Shown in pieces: positions 25,901 through 34,027 of a stretch of DNA of 56,259 bases. Source of the DNA: an uncultured Chlamydiae bacterium (lineage in GTDB: Bacteria; Chlamydiota; Chlamydiia; Chlamydiales; 2-12-FULL-49-11); NCBI GenBank assembly GCA_937996705.1, contig CALKUQ010000051.1:1-56259 (forward strand). The letters run 5' to 3'. The translations under genes and the position numbers were made by a program. Numbering within the stretch: the stretch's first letter is position 1; every line of letters begins with the position of its first letter. The notes beneath the pieces were generated by a model. It saw only the letters and a list, made by a program, of their open reading frames with translations, did no database searches and was not told where the DNA came from.

Positions 25901-26726
25901 AATTTGAATCCCCAGCACCAAAAGTTTCATAGCCCTCATACCTCTCAACGGGAATAAATGTGCTCGGTCTAAAGAATGTATCAATCTCATCTTCACGAGA
26001 ATAGGTCGCATAGTCTTCTTTATCTAAAAGCTCAAGTCCAGGGTATCCAATAAGCCTTTCTTGATGTTCATAATAGGCTATAGCTTCATCCTCATCTACG
26101 GCACAAGGGAACCTGCAATACTTATAGTCATAAAGTTCATAATCAGAAAGAAATTCTTCAAGACCTGCATTAATTTCTTCTGAAGTCCAGGTTTCCAAAG
26201 AAACATCTTTATGGAAAGAATTTATTTCTTTCATTTTCACTATTAGTCTTAAGCTAGGAGGTTTAGATATTGATTCAGAGGAATAGCTAAACTTTTTAAG
26301 ATGGATAAAGTGTTTTACACATTCAGGAAGAGAGGTAAGTTTCAAATCAGAGAGGTCTAAAAATTTAGATTTGTTAATAAAAGATTCGATAATTCGATTT
26401 TTTGCTTTTTGAGTATCTGGTCCTGCATTCCAATCATCTAATCCTAAATGGGTTTCAAAATCTGATCTCGATGCTTCATGAGTTGAGTTTAATAATTTTT
26501 TTAAAGATTGGATTTTTTGAACGGTCTGATGGCTTAAACTAGAAATCCATTCAACCCGATCAATACACAATAGCAATTCATCCTCAGTATGATGCGGTGT
26601 AGAAGCTATTGCTATTTTGGTAATTAGTTCCGGTGATCTTCCACCCAAATTTTGTAATGGAGAAGATTCATCCCAATCTGAAATAATATCGATAAAACTC
26701 TGGTCGCTGGGCGATAATGATTCCAT
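22944..26726 (-). CDS. Giant repeat protein with six ~93-aa repeats and C-terminal U-box-like module, 1260 aa
   Basis: The N-terminal quarter holds one LRR (FLDLSDLKLTSLPECVKHFI). The middle (roughly residues 300-860) has about six diverged units of about 93 residues. Each carries a Q-x-D-x-L-STP-x-x-I anchor, then F-(L/I)-x-(R/K)-V, then F-L-x-x-LT-x-x-Q-(I/L)-x-x-I. The C-terminal region ends with DLQDGSPLEGKLGESLGYVF...LVTRKGTIEVLKKF (about 1181-1243). This resembles the modules of the coiled-coil operon. No signal or membrane segment. ATG behind GAGGAAAATT. Probable effector with a protein-binding scaffold; the exact role is unknown. Confidence 0.7.
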   Translation of the reverse strand: MESLSPSDQSFIDIISDWDESSPLQNLGGRSPELITKIAIASTPHHTEDELLLCIDRVEWISSLSHQTVQKIQSLKKLLNSTHEASRSDFETHLGLDDWNAGPDTQKAKNRIIESFINKSKFLDLSDLKLTSLPECVKHFIHLKKFSYSSESISKPPSLRLIVKMKEINSFHKDVSLETWTSEEINAGLEEFLSDYELYDYKYCRFPCAVDEDEAIAYYEHQERLIGYPGLELLDKEDYATYSREDEIDTFFRPSTFIPVERYEGYETFGAGDSNSQKDWFASYFHLASAPIPEPPAEPAFPKILRSLSIDQISKLDPKYIPLLPITLANHFKFLAPEQFSNLTIFQLEHLNFTELSQEQIDLIATPKNIQYLMKNSDFIARVSPESINAFIHTVLTKQSYGAELFLIKLTQTQVAGINFNDLSLELITHILQHIEKKHLTEEQIDVLSTPQRIVLLGEFRDLVGKIRGDLLNGFLKSLTADSLKDYYSNEIRLILKLSPAQIKMIDFASLTQLQKELLFSRIDPNSLTQDQADSLLTIKSIGRSQDPRAFLAKVSREAIQRLLESIETPSREDYSFLRLLEFSNAHIRFETLSSNQIDCVLCHISPYLLSAEQMDTLSTSDRIYALRHYAAFIRRVPLQKIITLLKSLREGDSKGSEFLKHLTGEQLEQIRFDELTPYQIRIAADVINFRALTPYQIHCLSTPEIIYSLRMYPMFLSRLSDELINRFFQSPEFKSIEDYSFISNLTKAQLRSIPFYEFGQDLIDKLSTPSEIKALKESLSFLHRVKPEFLNPFLQTLNESDPRDFQFLATLTAAQINQIDPKYLQFLPARRFQELSQPTLITLLDSPLKATVALASDILIRNLRNGTISEDGPLGQKILSKYILSHDNPYNLKNPFVVYAKTKLSRAASAEMALPIRPIGGIDGKGFCLNFQDIRATSDGLIQSWTYKELEEAFSAPMISTEEIHSWFASLGARKTEIDAFLAESGLRSLTDLEKILCDYDQCGKWIKTGAPSERVPDQTVQFHACMRSLLGRAISSHRAGSDILTNEEFGLLQFANSFWKCPGGRIEQLRILFGMTKEVLPAPFTEKSNEVPYMNKYLYNIYSDLVTRRIERIGNTHEGLYILNKIGFRIGLQNRDLVFDDSTGMISTELINMTTEELFEKIAHLISLDDLVDAVNAKLNQDLQDGSPLEGKLGESLGYVFTSPESGGMYYKSEFLQAPEGLPLVTRKGTIEVLKKFSLLKEFDHESGIEPYLSPPLK

Positions 26727-26922
26727 AATTTTCCTCGTCTCTTTAAATCAATACCCTGATTATGAAAAAAAATAGAATTCTGTCAACTATTAATAAAACA
26801 AACTCGATATTCTAAATTTTTATGGGTTAGCTTGTTGTGTTTTATTCTGTGAGAGCTTCTCCACCTCATGATGACGCAATCACTATTGAATAAGACCTTT
26901 AAATCTTCTGTAGCAGTCGGGC

Positions 26923-27552
26923 TTAAAGCCTTTTAGAAACTTCAGTCCAATCAATATACTTGAAAACGATATCTAGGTACTTGCCCCTGTCTAGCTGAAA
27001 TTGGGATAGATAGGCATGTTCCCATAAATCAACTACTAGAAGAGGGGTGTATTTGTATAAGGGACCGGTATCATGTTCTGTAATCCAGGCATTGAAAAGG
27101 AGATCTTTTTTGGAATCCCACGATAACACAACCCAGCCCACACCTCTTGTTAAAGCAGTTGCCTTGAAATCTCGAATCCAATTATCGTACGAGCCAAATT
27201 GCTGAACAATCTTCTGATATAAAAGAGAGCCTTGATCTAATTTTTCACTGCCACCTAAATTGTCAAAATAGAGCTCGTGCAGAACCATGCCATCATACTC
27301 CCAACCATACCGACGTTTGATAGCTTGATAGGTAAATGAAGTTTCAATACTCCCCTTTTTTTCCCCTTCTAACAAAAGATTTAGACGATTTACTTGATCG
27401 ACGTATCCTCCATACAATTTGAAATGGACCTGTAAAAGTTCGGGGTGGATCTCAGGCATCTTATTGATCAAATAATTATAATCTTTTGCAACATACTCCT
27501 GCGCAACAAGTGTCGTAACAAACAGACTAAAAGAGATCAAAAACTTCTGCAT
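26923..27552 (-). CDS. Exported Fe/Mn-family superoxide dismutase
   Basis: 209 aa with an N-terminal signal (MQKFLISFSLFVTTLVAQEY), unusual because most SodA/SodB enzymes are cytosolic. Metal ligands are present: His43 (LQVHFKLYGGYVDQ), His92 (MVLHELYFDNLGG), Asp175 and His179 (VVDLWEHAYL), with the expected D-x3-H spacing. The LHELYFDNLGG form marks a divergent clade rather than classical SodB. It converts superoxide to peroxide and oxygen, probably in the periplasm or outside the cell. The SMT-like gene upstream ends 15 bases before its start, so an operon is likely. Confidence 0.85.
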   Translation of the reverse strand: MQKFLISFSLFVTTLVAQEYVAKDYNYLINKMPEIHPELLQVHFKLYGGYVDQVNRLNLLLEGEKKGSIETSFTYQAIKRRYGWEYDGMVLHELYFDNLGGSEKLDQGSLLYQKIVQQFGSYDNWIRDFKATALTRGVGWVVLSWDSKKDLLFNAWITEHDTGPLYKYTPLLVVDLWEHAYLSQFQLDRGKYLDIVFKYIDWTEVSKRL

Positions 27553-27567
27553 ACACCCCTAATAAAA

Positions 27568-28608
27568 TTAGACTTTTTCCGCTACAATATGATAGTTGGT
27601 TGTTGCAAGTTTTCTCCTCTCTACTTCTGCAAAAACCTCTGCATCTTTTAACTGCTCTAATATTGTTTTAAAATGTTTTGGTAGGATACGAACTTTTACT
27701 AAACCATTCACAAGCTTATGAATCAGAGTAAACTCTTTCGAAGCTTTTTCGATATTAAGCTCGTCTGTTTTTCCTGGAGTAGCCGCAACTTCTGCCTTAA
27801 TGATTTTAAAACCTGCTTGTTTAAATGCATCTAGGTATTCCGCTTTCGAAGGGGTCCCTATGGCTCCTAGAAGTGGCTTAATTTTATTAACTATAAAAAC
27901 GTGCTCTTTATTGTTAGGATCATAAGCATCCAAAGTCAACCAATCACAAGAAGAGACTCTCCCTCCCGGCTTTAAAATTCTATAAAGCTCTTTCATCAGC
28001 TTATATAAATCTTTCGAATAGCTAAAGACCTGAATATGATAAATTGCATCAAAAGTCTCCTCAGGAAAAGGGAACGGGATATCATTTAAATCCCCCTTTT
28101 GAAATTCCAGTAGGTCTTCCAGCCCCTTTTCTTTTGCAAATTGACGTCCATGCTTTAATTGATCCTCCTGAATATTAATTCCCGTCACTTTTGCTTTTTT
28201 CAGCCTTGCAATGTGAGCTGCAACACGCCCCCTTCCACAACCAATATCAAGGACCTTGTCCCCTTGCTTGATTTGTAAATCGGCCATCATTCTTTTTTCA
28301 AAAAGCTCTTGATTTTGAGCAATACTCTTTTTAGGATCGATCATAGGGGGAATGTACATTTTTTCTACGCAGCCTAAAGATCCGACCAAATTCAAAACCG
28401 CGTAGTAATCTTTTACTTTTTGATGCACTATTTCGTAATAATTTTCCCCATACGCCTCTTTTAATCTACTCTCATCTTTGAAATCGTGATGAAAGACTTC
28501 AAAAGAATCAACAAATGCATCAATTTTCGCTTGAGGCAATTGATAAATTTCTTTGAACGATCTCCAAATTGTCTTCGTTCTATACACAAAATGTCCTACT
28601 TTACCCAT
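27568..28608 (-). CDS. SAM-dependent methyltransferase, sterol C-24-methyltransferase-like
   Basis: 346 aa from the ATG at 28608, chosen because GGAGG lies 11 bases upstream. The SAM-binding motif I is VLDIGCGRGRVAAHIA, followed by VTGINIQEDQLKHGRQFAKE and a post-I acidic region. FDAIYHIQVFSYSKD and LKPGGRVSSCDWLTLDAYDP match the sterol/gamma-tocopherol methyltransferase family. The C-terminal part resembles the sterol-methyltransferase C domain. It may act on host-derived sterol or another prenyl lipid; the substrate is not shown by sequence. Paired with the SOD gene downstream. Confidence 0.8.
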   Translation of the reverse strand: MGKVGHFVYRTKTIWRSFKEIYQLPQAKIDAFVDSFEVFHHDFKDESRLKEAYGENYYEIVHQKVKDYYAVLNLVGSLGCVEKMYIPPMIDPKKSIAQNQELFEKRMMADLQIKQGDKVLDIGCGRGRVAAHIARLKKAKVTGINIQEDQLKHGRQFAKEKGLEDLLEFQKGDLNDIPFPFPEETFDAIYHIQVFSYSKDLYKLMKELYRILKPGGRVSSCDWLTLDAYDPNNKEHVFIVNKIKPLLGAIGTPSKAEYLDAFKQAGFKIIKAEVAATPGKTDELNIEKASKEFTLIHKLVNGLVKVRILPKHFKTILEQLKDAEVFAEVERRKLATTNYHIVAEKV

Positions 28609-28696
28609 ATAAAGAAATTCCTCCAAATAGAGATAAAATAGCAAACTGTAACAAGAGTCGTCAATTCATTTATTTAGCGTTTCTAAGAAATGAGGG

Positions 28697-31138
28697 CTAG
28701 GACTCTCCTTCGAGAATTTTTACAGCCAAACCAACCATCACTCTATACATCTGATCAAAATCAGATACTGCAAGAGCCATTTTTCCAGTCCAAGCAATTC
28801 CTTCATCACCTTTCAGCTTTACCGTTGTCGGTCCACCAGCCCCTGCTCTTCGAGCTCCTCCAGCCACTGCCCGGTCCACTACTTTCCTAGCTGTAGCAAA
28901 AGAACTATCGGAAGACCTATCCTCTTCATACCTTGCATGATACCTAACATTGCTAGAGTTGAGTAAAAATTCTTGCTCTTCCTCGGAAAAAGCATCCCAC
29001 TTCTCTCTTAAAAGCTCAAAAAAATTGTGACGTCTGATTGAACCCTCAGCAGAGCTTCCACTAACCACAGGATATTTATATCGACAGACCGCTTCTAGAA
29101 AGAGATAACAAAGATTATAGCCCCTTGAAATCTTAAAATGCTGCAACTCAGGTAGATCCCTAGATCTTTCCGCTTTTAAAAGGGCTAAATAAAAATACAA
29201 ATTTTCTTTCTCAGGACCAACTGTTTCATCCTCTCTCAACACCTCTTGAATTGGCCCAAACAAATCATCATCATCAACTGCCGCCGCAGAAGCTCCTCCT
29301 CCCCTTACCTCTAAAACAGGGGGGACTCGCAAAAAGAGTCGATCAATACTTTCTCCTTCCAATTGGGGCAACTTGCTCCCTAAAAACTCTCTCTGTAACT
29401 TAGAAATAAAAATGAGATATTTTTTAATGAACTCTAAAACATCTTTGTGAAGATCTTCGACTCCCTCATGAGAGCCTGATAAAAAGGCCACATACGATCT
29501 CTTTAATAAAATAAAGGGGGGTAACCTTTCAATAAATTTGGGCACATCTAACATATTCCGCGATTTAAACTCTACATCATTAAGATCATAAATCATTTTA
29601 TATTCAAGTGACCCAGCTTTAATGGTAGGAATATTCTTCAAAAGCATAAGTAAATTATGCCCCTTAATTGATTCATCTCGCGTCTGGCGTCTTGCAATAG
29701 CAACAAGAAGTTGCTCCATAACTTGAGTAATCCCTACAACTGAGGTAAAACATTCGAGTACTCGAGGGGATGATGGATGTAAAATCTGATACATAAGATC
29801 TTCCAATCTATGGATCGCATTGAGATATGCGGGACACCTGGCAGAGCTTTCACAAACTAATTGCTCGAGAATGAATTGCAAAGTTAATGGTCGCGGAGCC
29901 CTCTTTCGTGTTTCAACCTCCTTAACTACTTCCTCTTCTTTTCGCTCCCCTTCACAACTCAACGCAACCACTTCAGATTTTTCTGTCACTCTTTTTGCCG
30001 CCTCCAAAGCGACACGGTTTTGTAATAACTTAACTTCTACTTGATTCTCTATAACTTCAAATAAATTATCCTGAACGATTATAAGATCTCTGAAAGTATT
30101 CATAATAACTTGAATTTTACTAAAAAATTCAAACTGCCGGCGATAGGTTTTATTTGCAAAATCAATTAATACCTCAATTGGCGTCTTCGCTAGAAATCCG
30201 ATTTTTCTAAAAATCGGGGCTGTCAACTCGTCATAAAAATTTTTAATGGACACATCTTTACCCCGCCTTTTCAAAGACTTAATCCCTTTAAGATGAAAAT
30301 GCTCACTATCAATACGAGACAAATCTTCTCGAATAATTTTTTGAATTTCAGGATCTTGCTCAAAAAAGGAATATTCAAACCTCATTGAGGCAAAAAAACA
30401 GTCTATTTTTTTTGCTATTTCTGCCATTCTAGATCTTACACATTGCAATTGCAGCATATTATCTTCATCTGCTTGATCTTCAAAATAGAGTTTTCCAATC
30501 GTACCGCACATTAAATTTTGACACTCTTCAAACATATCTGTCGCTTTCAAACTAACTCTCAAAAAAAAGAATTTAACAGGACTACCTTCTGATCCATCAT
30601 TAATCTTCAAAAACCATTCCATAAGTCTGGGCCAAATTTGATCGGTAAGAAAAACATTGAGGGCTGTCGCATTTAGCTCTAAAAAAGAGGCGTAATCAAC
30701 AACTTCAACAGCGCATGTAGCCTCTTCAACATCCTCTTCTGGCAAAGTTATTCCTGACTTTTTAGATCCTTTAGAAGCTGCATCCTCTTTCCCTAATCGA
30801 GAACTTTCAATCAAAATTGCACCCATTTTGCTTAATAAACAGCTCCCCTCCCCTCCATTATACCTCTCTAATGCAGCTGTAATAGATCCCTGTTGGGTTT
30901 TAGCGACAATCTTAAAAATTTTAAATGCATATATTTGAAATTTAGAGACTTGCTCAAATGTAATCCCCTCTTCTCTCTCATCAGGTTTGGGATAAAGTCG
31001 AAATATTGCCAAATTTAATACGACTGGCTCAATCAGCTCATTCGGCAAATTACCTGCTCGTAAAAACATGCTCTCTCTTGCCTTATCTTCATCGACAACA
31101 GCTCCAACCCCTACACCCTTTCGTCCGATTGCACTCAT
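28697..31138 (-). CDS. Large helical hypothetical protein, 813 aa
   Basis: I do not recognise this protein. It is largely alpha-helical and charged. It has a short Gly/Val-rich start (GRKGVGVGAVVDEDKARE), a Glu/Lys/Arg-rich middle linker (ERKEEEVVKEVETRKRAPR) and a Ser/Gly/Ala-rich loop before the C-terminus (VAGGARRAGAGGPTTVKLKG). No signal or membrane segment. ATG at 31138 behind AGGGAGG. Its leader carries an 11-bp tandem repeat. Size and isolation fit an effector, but no domain supports a function. Confidence 0.7.
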   Translation of the reverse strand: MSAIGRKGVGVGAVVDEDKARESMFLRAGNLPNELIEPVVLNLAIFRLYPKPDEREEGITFEQVSKFQIYAFKIFKIVAKTQQGSITAALERYNGGEGSCLLSKMGAILIESSRLGKEDAASKGSKKSGITLPEEDVEEATCAVEVVDYASFLELNATALNVFLTDQIWPRLMEWFLKINDGSEGSPVKFFFLRVSLKATDMFEECQNLMCGTIGKLYFEDQADEDNMLQLQCVRSRMAEIAKKIDCFFASMRFEYSFFEQDPEIQKIIREDLSRIDSEHFHLKGIKSLKRRGKDVSIKNFYDELTAPIFRKIGFLAKTPIEVLIDFANKTYRRQFEFFSKIQVIMNTFRDLIIVQDNLFEVIENQVEVKLLQNRVALEAAKRVTEKSEVVALSCEGERKEEEVVKEVETRKRAPRPLTLQFILEQLVCESSARCPAYLNAIHRLEDLMYQILHPSSPRVLECFTSVVGITQVMEQLLVAIARRQTRDESIKGHNLLMLLKNIPTIKAGSLEYKMIYDLNDVEFKSRNMLDVPKFIERLPPFILLKRSYVAFLSGSHEGVEDLHKDVLEFIKKYLIFISKLQREFLGSKLPQLEGESIDRLFLRVPPVLEVRGGGASAAAVDDDDLFGPIQEVLREDETVGPEKENLYFYLALLKAERSRDLPELQHFKISRGYNLCYLFLEAVCRYKYPVVSGSSAEGSIRRHNFFELLREKWDAFSEEEQEFLLNSSNVRYHARYEEDRSSDSSFATARKVVDRAVAGGARRAGAGGPTTVKLKGDEGIAWTGKMALAVSDFDQMYRVMVGLAVKILEGES

Positions 31139-31173
31139 ATAAACCTCCCTAAAACACCCTTTTTAAGGGCAAA

Positions 31174-31212
31174 CTATTAAAAACCTATTAAAAACCTATT
31201 AAAAACCTATTA
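31174..31212 (-). promoter_or_regulatory. 11-bp tandem repeats in leader of the 813-aa gene
   Basis: About 3.5 copies of CCTATTAAAAA on the plus strand (TTTTTAATAGG on the coding strand), 36-74 bases upstream of the ATG. The repeats place several AT-rich -10-like boxes at 11-base spacing. Copy number may vary by slippage and tune expression; this is inference. Confidence 0.5.
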
Positions 31213-31364
31213 AGAGAAAAATCTTAACATATACTTCAAAAACATTCAAATGAAATACTTCCAGCACCCTGCATCGAGATTTAGACCCAGAAGCACACTC
31301 TCGCAAAAGGACTCTCTTGCCTAATTCAGGCTAAAATTTAAAAGGGGTTACACTTTGTCCGGAA

Positions 31365-31910
31365 CTAGCAACCAGAGCCAATGTCGACAACCACATAATC
31401 CTCTTCATTCGATTCGACATCCACACAAACATAATCATCCACAATTTCACTATCGTTTGAATGAAATAGTTGCAAGGCCGCAGGCAAGACTTTCTCTATT
31501 CCTTCTACACATTTTTGAGGAATAATTGAACCCGTGATAGTGACAAAAACAATCTGAGAAACAAGAGAAGAAACGCTTCCCCCCAGTAAAATTGTTATAG
31601 GTATTTTCAAGCCTAATTTTTCCCCAATTGCTGAAACAAGATATTTTTTGGGGAAAAATGATTTCGCGCAAGTTCCAACCAAACAAACTGCCGACTTACG
31701 GTACGCTCCTACAATTTTGAAGACAAGATCAACCGTACGATACATTCCATAACCTGGAATATAGGTAACCGCAACTGCCTGAAGAGTTGTATCTATAAAA
31801 GGCTTCGAAATTTTAACAATGACCGGAAAATAGGAACAAGGATCTCCTTTCTTTTCCGGAACTAGCCTTGGACAAAAAACCGTTTCATAATTTACAGCCT
31901 TCAAAGCCAT
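31365..31910 (-). CDS. Hypothetical protein with hydrophobic segment and acidic DYVxVD tail, 181 aa
   Basis: The start is placed at the ATG at 31910 because GGGAGG precedes it by six bases. The middle holds a hydrophobic stretch (ITILLGGSVSSLVSQIVFVTI), which could span a membrane. The C-terminus repeats an acidic aromatic motif: VDDYVCVDVES and EEDYVVVDIGSGC. Each has the acid-acid-Tyr-x-x-Val form of eukaryotic LC3-interacting (LIR) motifs, a suggestion only. Candidate membrane-anchored effector. Confidence 0.65.
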   Translation of the reverse strand: MALKAVNYETVFCPRLVPEKKGDPCSYFPVIVKISKPFIDTTLQAVAVTYIPGYGMYRTVDLVFKIVGAYRKSAVCLVGTCAKSFFPKKYLVSAIGEKLGLKIPITILLGGSVSSLVSQIVFVTITGSIIPQKCVEGIEKVLPAALQLFHSNDSEIVDDYVCVDVESNEEDYVVVDIGSGC

Positions 31911-31969
31911 ACCACCTCCCGCTTGCATTAAAATTATATAAAGACTAAGAGCTATTTGTCAACTCTGCG

Positions 31970-32395
31970 CTATCTACCTGTTTCCCTTCCATTTCTACAG
32001 CTCTGAATTGTTGCCATAATGCAACATAATGCTGAAATACCTAACCCAATCCCTCCTATCGCATAGTAGATCAGCTGCGCTCTTTTTGCACTATCATCCC
32101 ATACTTGTATTCTTTTTATAACTATCCCCGATGCAATCCCATAACCCCCAACGATCAATCCTATAACCATACCTACCTTAAAACAACAAAAGACTGGAAA
32201 GGATCTCCTGGAAGAACCTCGAACAGGGGAATCCTCTATAGATCTAACCAAAGACCACCTTCTCTGAGACCTTCCTGGCAATAAAGAGGTTCTTTCTGTA
32301 ATTGTCCCGTACCTATCAGCATCATACAATTGACCTTCCTTATCGTTAGATAACGAGCCTGCAGGGATTTCGCCCCTCACAATTATTATGTCCAT
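31970..32395 (-). CDS. Inc-like protein with bilobed hydrophobic domain, 141 aa
   Basis: A polar N-terminus of about 72 residues (RYGTITERTSLLPGRSQRRW) is followed by two hydrophobic helices, VGMVIGLIVGGYGIASGIVI and LIYYAIGGIGLGISALCCIM. They are separated by a short charged loop (KRIQVWDDSAKRAQ), with a brief basic tail. That bilobed layout is the defining feature of chlamydial inclusion membrane (Inc) proteins, which are exported by type III secretion. There is no Sec signal. ATG behind AGAGAATA. Inc status is inferred from topology alone. Confidence 0.65.
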   Translation of the reverse strand: MDIIIVRGEIPAGSLSNDKEGQLYDADRYGTITERTSLLPGRSQRRWSLVRSIEDSPVRGSSRRSFPVFCCFKVGMVIGLIVGGYGIASGIVIKRIQVWDDSAKRAQLIYYAIGGIGLGISALCCIMATIQSCRNGRETGR

Positions 32396-32509
32396 ATTAT
32401 TCTCTCGATTGTATTATTTATGGTAACCACACTAATAAAATTCTGAGATTTTCACAACACCAATTTACAAAAACTTTACATTAACCTTCCTTCAAAACGC
32501 AAAACCAGG

Positions 32510-32641
32510 CCCGATACTTATTCGCCCGATCTTAATCCAATCGAGATAATTTGGGCGAATCCCAAGAAAAAAATTACACAGATTGTTAATGAATTTGAAA
32601 CTTTAGGAGAGGGTATCGAATATGTTTTTGGTCACTATTAA
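32510..32641 (+). pseudogene. C-terminal scrap of an IS630-type transposase
   Basis: The frame reads PDTYSPDLNPIEIIWANPKK and continues to TAA at 32639-32641. YSPDLNPIE-x-x-W is the signature of the last catalytic region (Glu of the DDE triad) in IS630/Tc1-mariner transposases. No upstream part remains. It shows a past insertion. Confidence 0.75.
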
Positions 32642-32782
32642 AAAAATCAAATGACTAGAAATATTTGCTAAAATTCAATAAAGAGAATACACTTCGCTCT
32701 CCTCAAATTTTATTAAGCAAAGGTAAAGTCATGATGTATTCTGGTTCAATTGCCAAAGATTTTACAAAGAAAAGGAGATAGA

Positions 32783-32872
32783 ATGATTATGGTTGGTTGT
32801 CTTAATAAATGTAGCAGGATTAACAAACATCGTGAAAGACCCTCTTTATACCCTCGTAAAGATACCCATTAA
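32783..32872 (+). CDS. Possible small ORF, 29 aa
   Basis: The ATG at 32783 follows AAAAGGAGATAG, one of the best ribosome sites in the window. It opens a 29-codon frame (MIMVGCLNKCSRINKHRERP...) ending at 32872. It may be a short peptide or the surviving start of a lost gene. No homology is recognised. Confidence 0.3.
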   Translation: MIMVGCLNKCSRINKHRERPSLYPRKDTH

Positions 32873-32917
32873 TTTAACTAAATAATGAATTAAGCAACAT
32901 TACTATCAGGAGAACTA

Positions 32918-33703
32918 ATGACATCGATAGTTACAAATCAATACGGAAAAACATTCGCATCAGCTGCGCATGTATCGGAAATTCCTATAAAAACTGTAGT
33001 TTCGGTTTGCAAAGATAACTCATTTAATCTCTCTACCCTAATTCCTGAAATTGAATCCTTATCTAGTCGTGATCTAGAATTAGCAATTAACTTGTGGGAC
33101 AACTACCTAAGTGTAACCGATTTTAATATGAACCTAGTTTCTCTTATGAATTTTTCAAATGAGCATCTTGAAGTATTAGTCAGAAAATTCCCTAACATCA
33201 CCTCTCTTTCCATCTCAAATTGCCCAAAGATTACCGATCTGAGATCCCTTGATGGTCTTGGAATTAAAACGTTATCTCTCTCTGATTTACCTTTTAGATC
33301 CCGAATCGCTGAAGTTATGTACTGGGAATCTATGGATCCAGCATGGCAATATGATGAATGTAAAGACTATGCGGCTGAAATGCTTGAGCATAGTATATCT
33401 AGAGCAAGAATTGAAGAAAGAGCACTAAAAGTGCCTTCTACGCCAATTCTTCCTAACGATCTACCTTCCCTGGAGCATTGCAAATTACATTTTCTACCAA
33501 ATGTTACCGAAATTGAATTCCTAGTACGCTCTCCCCTTCTTAAAACGTTAGATTTAACAGACCTCCCAAATCTCACATCCCTTCCAAGCTCTCTTCCTCA
33601 AGGAGTTATCTGCTCTGTTAATTCTTGCGAAAGCCTTTCCCTCAATCTTGATAGCTTATGGAGAACTGGAAACATTTCCGCTTCCTTTGGATGCAAAATC
33701 TAA
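32918..33703 (+). CDS. Leucine-rich-repeat protein, 261 aa
   Basis: ATG at 32918 behind CAGGAG. LRR-type strands include FPNITSLSISNCPKITDLRS, LGIKTLSLSDLPF, LPSLEHCKLHFLPNVTEIEF and LLKTLDLTDLPNLTSLPSSL. These form a short curved repeat region interrupted by a helical insert (about residues 130-170). No signal or membrane segment. Typical of LRR effectors that bind host proteins; the partner is unknown. The next gene starts 41 bases downstream, suggesting co-expression. Confidence 0.75.
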   Translation: MTSIVTNQYGKTFASAAHVSEIPIKTVVSVCKDNSFNLSTLIPEIESLSSRDLELAINLWDNYLSVTDFNMNLVSLMNFSNEHLEVLVRKFPNITSLSISNCPKITDLRSLDGLGIKTLSLSDLPFRSRIAEVMYWESMDPAWQYDECKDYAAEMLEHSISRARIEERALKVPSTPILPNDLPSLEHCKLHFLPNVTEIEFLVRSPLLKTLDLTDLPNLTSLPSSLPQGVICSVNSCESLSLNLDSLWRTGNISASFGCKI

Positions 33704-33744
33704 TCAACAATATCAAATCTAAAAAACCCACAAAAGGAGTATCC

Positions 33745-34026
33745 ATGGAAGCATCGAGAGAACACACAATATCAGAACTTGAAAAAAGCTTAAAAATTCT
33801 TCAGGCGCAAACGGACAAAGCAAAAAAAACGGAAGATCTTTTAAAAGACCATCCTCATAGAGAAGCTCTGATGGCAATCTACCAAAAAAACATCGATCTT
33901 CGTGAAGCAACACTAGCATCAATTAAGGGGATGATCGAGGAAGAACGAGTAAGAGGCGGGGAAGAAGTTGATCCGAGAATTACAGATATCCTTAAGCGTC
34001 TTTCGCTAGAGTCTGAAAAAAAATAG
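33745..34026 (+). CDS. Small coiled-coil protein, 93 aa
   Basis: The start is set at the ATG at 33745 because AAAAGGAG lies seven bases upstream; the longer frame overlaps the LRR gene. The protein is charged and helical (ISELEKSLKILQAQTDKAKK), with an acidic/basic C-terminus (LKRLSLESEKK). It could be a small chaperone-like partner of the LRR protein upstream, from size and position only. Converges with the next gene, one base between stops. Confidence 0.65.
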   Translation: MEASREHTISELEKSLKILQAQTDKAKKTEDLLKDHPHREALMAIYQKNIDLREATLASIKGMIEEERVRGGEEVDPRITDILKRLSLESEKK

Positions 34027-34027
34027 A

